DNA of 64,000 nt from Flavobacteriaceae bacterium (GTDB lineage: Bacteria; Bacteroidota; Bacteroidia; Flavobacteriales; Flavobacteriaceae). Below the pieces are notes generated by a model. It was not told where the DNA came from and did not search any database. It worked only from the letters and a program-made list of their open reading frames with translations. The DNA is taken from positions 1 through 64,000 of the forward strand of contig JAENXC010000003.1 of NCBI GenBank assembly GCA_016649715.1, read 5' to 3'. A program made the translations under genes and the position numbers. Shown here in pieces: positions 61,195-64,000 of this stretch. Every line of letters starts with the position of its first letter. The stretch's first letter is position 1.

Positions 61195-62796
61195 TTATTC
61201 TGAAGCGGGTGCTCCAGAAAGAATCTCTTCATTTGCGTAAGATTCAAATTTTGCAAAGTTCTCTTTAAACGAATTTGAAAGTTCCTTGGCCTGAATATCG
61301 TAGGCTTTTTTGTTCTTCCAGGTTTCCTTAGGGTTCAATATTTCTGAAGGAACGTTGGGACAGGAGGTTGGCATCATCAAATTGAAAATAGGGTGTCTTT
61401 CAAATTCCACATCTTTCAACTTTCCTTCCAGTGCTGCGGCAATCATTGCGCGGGTGTATTTCAACTTCATTCGGTTTCCCACTCCATAAGGGCCACCTGT
61501 CCATCCAGTATTTATCAACCAAACATTTACCTTGGCATCTTTCATCTTTTTGCTCAACATTTCAGCATATTTTGTGGGGTGGAGCGGCATAAATGGAGCT
61601 CCAAAGCAAGCTGAAAAATTCGGGGTTGGCTCGTTTATTCCTTCTTCGGTACCTGCGACTTTCGCTGTATAGCCACTGATGAAATGATATGCAGCCTGCC
61701 CCGGTGTCAATTTGGAAATAGGAGGCAAAACACCAAAAGCATCGGCAGTTAAAAAGAAAATATTTTTTGGATTGTTGCCAATTGATGGCACTTGAATATT
61801 TTTAATATGGTAAATTGGGTAACTTACACGCGTGTTTTGGGTTATGGAAGTATCTGCAAAATCTACTTCGCCATTATTGTCCATAACAACGTTTTCCAGA
61901 ATAGCCCCTGGTTTTATAGCGTTGAAAATATCCGGCTCATTTTCTGCGGAAAGGTTGATAACCTTTGCGTAGCAACCACCCTCAAAATTGAAAATATTAT
62001 TGTTCGGGGCCCAACCGTGTTCATCATCGCCTATCAAATTTCGTTCTGGGTCTGCTGAAAGTGTTGTTTTACCCGTTCCTGAAAGCCCAAAGAAAATCGC
62101 TGTTTCTCCATTATCGCCAACGTTTGCGGAGCAGTGCATTGGCAGGGTGTTTTTGTCTACTGGCATTATAAAATTAAGCGCAGAGAAAATCCCTTTTTTA
62201 ATTTCGCCCGTGTAGCCTGTACCGCCAATCAGCGCAATTCTTTTTGTGAAGTTAAGAATTGCGAAATTGTGCTGGCGCGTTCCGTCAACTTCTGGATTCG
62301 CCCTAAACTCAGGCACGCTTATAAGGAGCCAATCGGGTTCGAAATTTTTCAATTCACTCTCTGTGGGCCTCAAAAACATATTGAGGGCAAACAAATTGGA
62401 CCACGGGTTTTCGGTAATAACACGAATATTCAATTTATAAGTTTCATCGGCGCAGGCATAGCTGTCGCGCACATAAATTTCCTTTTCGGAAAGATACCCC
62501 GCAACTTTGTTGTAAAGTGCATCAAACATGTCTGGCGGAAAGGGAATATTTATATTTCCCCACCACACCGTATCGCGCGTAATATCGTCCTTTACTATAA
62601 ACCTATCTTTGGGCGATCTGCCTGTAAATTCTCCCGTATCAACAGCGAGGGCGCCACTTGCGGCTTCCTTACCCTGTCCTTTCTGAAGTGTTTCGTCGTG
62701 AAGTTCTTTAGAAGAAAGTTGATATTTAACTTTTGCATTTTTGATTCCGTATTTTTCAACAGAAATCGTTTTCGTAGCTTGGTTTTTATCGACCAT
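61195..62796 (-). CDS. pckA: Phosphoenolpyruvate carboxykinase (ATP)
   Basis: A 533-residue PEPCK: TGRSPKDRFIV, GLSGTGKTTLSADPERNLIG (kinase-1a P-loop), GDDEHGWAPNNNIFNFEGGC (metal site), ALIGGTGYTGEIKKG and NTGWTGGPYGVGNRM. The ATP form makes PEP from oxaloacetate in gluconeogenesis. Full length, single gene. Confidence 0.97.
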   Translation of the reverse strand: MVDKNQATKTISVEKYGIKNAKVKYQLSSKELHDETLQKGQGKEAASGALAVDTGEFTGRSPKDRFIVKDDITRDTVWWGNINIPFPPDMFDALYNKVAGYLSEKEIYVRDSYACADETYKLNIRVITENPWSNLFALNMFLRPTESELKNFEPDWLLISVPEFRANPEVDGTRQHNFAILNFTKRIALIGGTGYTGEIKKGIFSALNFIMPVDKNTLPMHCSANVGDNGETAIFFGLSGTGKTTLSADPERNLIGDDEHGWAPNNNIFNFEGGCYAKVINLSAENEPDIFNAIKPGAILENVVMDNNGEVDFADTSITQNTRVSYPIYHIKNIQVPSIGNNPKNIFFLTADAFGVLPPISKLTPGQAAYHFISGYTAKVAGTEEGINEPTPNFSACFGAPFMPLHPTKYAEMLSKKMKDAKVNVWLINTGWTGGPYGVGNRMKLKYTRAMIAAALEGKLKDVEFERHPIFNLMMPTSCPNVPSEILNPKETWKNKKAYDIQAKELSNSFKENFAKFESYANEEILSGAPASE

Positions 62797-62865
62797 ACCT
62801 TTTTAAATTTTGTAGAGTACAAAAGTAGCAAATCTTAGAGAGATTGAAGAAAATATAAAAAACAT

Positions 62866-63264
62866 TTATCGCTTCTTTAACGAAAGCATTTTATATGCAA
62901 ACCAAAACCAACCAATAATAAACAACAAACCGCCTATAGGAGTTATAAAACCAATCTTGGCGGAATTAAATGGCAAAATTTCGTTGAGCGAAAGCAGATA
63001 AATGGATCCCGAGAAAAAAAGTATTCCTATAATGAAAAGCCAAAAGACGGTTTTTTTAATTTTTATTGGAATGGAAGGTGCCAGTCCCAACACCAAAATA
63101 GCGAGGCAATGGTACATTTGGTAGCGAACGCCAGTTTCAAAAGTATTCAAAGCCGAAGCATCCACTATTTGCTTTAATCCGTGTGCCCCGAAGGCGCCGA
63201 TGGCTATTGTAATTGCCGCCAAAAAAGAAGCGGTTGCCACCATATTTTTATCAAAAACAGTCAT
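62866..63264 (-). CDS. DUF423 membrane protein
   Basis: A 132-residue protein with four helices and the DUF423 pattern AAITIAIGAFGAHGLKQIVD, FETGVRYQMYHCLAILVLG and ITPIGGLLFIIGWFWFAY. Function unknown (YgdD-like). It is 70 bp upstream of the pckA start, in the same direction. Confidence 0.9.
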   Translation of the reverse strand: MTVFDKNMVATASFLAAITIAIGAFGAHGLKQIVDASALNTFETGVRYQMYHCLAILVLGLAPSIPIKIKKTVFWLFIIGILFFSGSIYLLSLNEILPFNSAKIGFITPIGGLLFIIGWFWFAYKMLSLKKR

Positions 63265-63335
63265 TTTTAAAATTTGGAATTAGTAATTTCGTCCTTTACA
63301 AAATCTATCTCCAAAGTTAACAAAAAACTCCCGGA

Positions 63336-64000
63336 ATGAGAAACATATTAATTATAGGGGCAGGAAGATCTGCCACAAGTTTAATCCGCTATTTACTGGA
63401 TAAAAGCGAAAAAGAAAACCTGTTTATAACCATTGGGGATATTTCCATTCAGTCTGCGCAAAAATTTACTACGGGTAACCCGAATGCCCGCGGTATTATG
63501 CTCGACGTCTTTAACGATGTGCAACGAAAAGAGGCTGTTAAAAACAGCGATTTGGTGATTTCTATGCTACCAGCGCGTTATCATATTGAAGTAGCACGAG
63601 ACTGTATCGAATTTGGAAAACACATGGTTACGGCATCATACATCAGCAAAGAAATGCAAGCGCTGAACCACAAAGCCGAATCTAAGGGATTGATTTTTAT
63701 GAATGAAATAGGCCTCGATCCGGGAGTGGACCACATGAGCGCGATGCAAATTATAGACAGAATTCGCGCCAAAGGTGGAAAAATGCTTCTTTTTGAATCT
63801 TTCTGCGGAGGTTTGATTGCCCCAGAAAGCGATAATAATCTTTGGAATTATAAATTTACATGGAATCCAAGAAACGTAGTTTTGGCAGGACAAGGTGGCG
63901 CTGCGGAATTTATTCAGGAAGGAAAATTCAAGTACATTCCGTACCACCGTCTTTTCCGAAGAACAGAATTCATCAATATTGAAGGTTATGGGAAATTTGA
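63336..64000 (+). CDS. Saccharopine dehydrogenase family protein (5' part)
   Basis: The first 221 codons of a gene cut by the window end. ATG 63336 opens a Rossmann fold (MRNILIIGAGRSATSLIRYL), then DLVISMLPARYHIEVARDC, VTASYISKEMQALNHKAESK and FMNEIGLDPGVDHMSAMQII, the saccharopine-dehydrogenase signature, and FESFCGGLIAPESDNNLWNY. In the lysine pathway such enzymes convert saccharopine to aminoadipate semialdehyde and glutamate or the reverse; the direction cannot be told here. Confidence 0.88.
   Translation, partial: MRNILIIGAGRSATSLIRYLLDKSEKENLFITIGDISIQSAQKFTTGNPNARGIMLDVFNDVQRKEAVKNSDLVISMLPARYHIEVARDCIEFGKHMVTASYISKEMQALNHKAESKGLIFMNEIGLDPGVDHMSAMQIIDRIRAKGGKMLLFESFCGGLIAPESDNNLWNYKFTWNPRNVVLAGQGGAAEFIQEGKFKYIPYHRLFRRTEFINIEGYGKF

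Noticed and set aside
62134-62838. Long plus-strand ORF opposite pckA
   Set aside because: It has no recognisable domain and lies wholly antisense to a conserved enzyme gene.

Overview
The window comes from a member of the Bacteroidota, most likely the family Flavobacteriaceae; I cannot fix the genus. Evidence: the gliding lipoprotein GldJ, two proteins with type IX secretion (T9SS) C-terminal sorting domains, a DnaE with a fused N-terminal proofreading exonuclease, ribosomal protein S16 with a long acidic tail, family pairs such as DUF4271 plus uroporphyrinogen-III synthase, an A+T-rich sequence, and TAnnTTTG-type -7 promoter boxes (clearest before rpsP).

Layout. 1-3.9 kb is accessory: a probable IS21-type end, a Sel1-repeat protein, two orphan genes, a 21-bp minisatellite, an XRE regulator and the frameshifted remains of a surface protein. 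4.0-8.5 kb holds a three-domain fusion (APH-type kinase, M23 peptidase, class-III aminotransferase-fold phospholyase) followed by an IS110-family element that split a palindromic hairpin; its 5' noncoding part looks like a bridge RNA whose four guides can be read. 8.5-26 kb is mostly core: MutS-like ATPase, transglutaminase, DUF4230, cyclase, hemW, a GluR0-like channel broken by a late stop codon, ruvC, a flippase-like protein, a glycosyltransferase, BlaI/M56, nitroreductase and gldJ. 26-32 kb is a mobile island ending beside tRNA-Asp: two homologous modules, each a tyrosine recombinase divergent from a GIY-YIG-like gene with a 14-bp gap, one decayed, with a glycine-rich T9SS protein between them.

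32-64 kb is housekeeping: DUF58 (behind a tandemly repeated chain of upstream ORFs), NlpE-like lipoprotein, clpP, trxA, dnaE, rpsP-rimM, a tRNA methyltransferase, glutaryl-CoA dehydrogenase, a ferredoxin/ferredoxin reductase/NifU/Mrp iron-sulfur cluster, trmB, a two-component system, a RelE/ParE toxin-antitoxin pair, tyrS, a conserved DUF4296-pyrC-mannosyltransferase-DUF4271-hemD-like neighbourhood, pckA, DUF423 and a saccharopine-dehydrogenase-like gene cut by the window end.

Two themes run through the window. First, small palindromic repeats are abundant: between genes, in the loops of terminator hairpins, and in frame inside genes (fusion enzyme twice, NlpE-like lipoprotein, LuxE-like protein, HemW N-terminus, XRE regulator C-terminus). 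Second, the kinase-phospholyase fusion, glutaryl-CoA dehydrogenase and saccharopine-dehydrogenase-like protein would all fit lysine/hydroxylysine breakdown, although they lie far apart.
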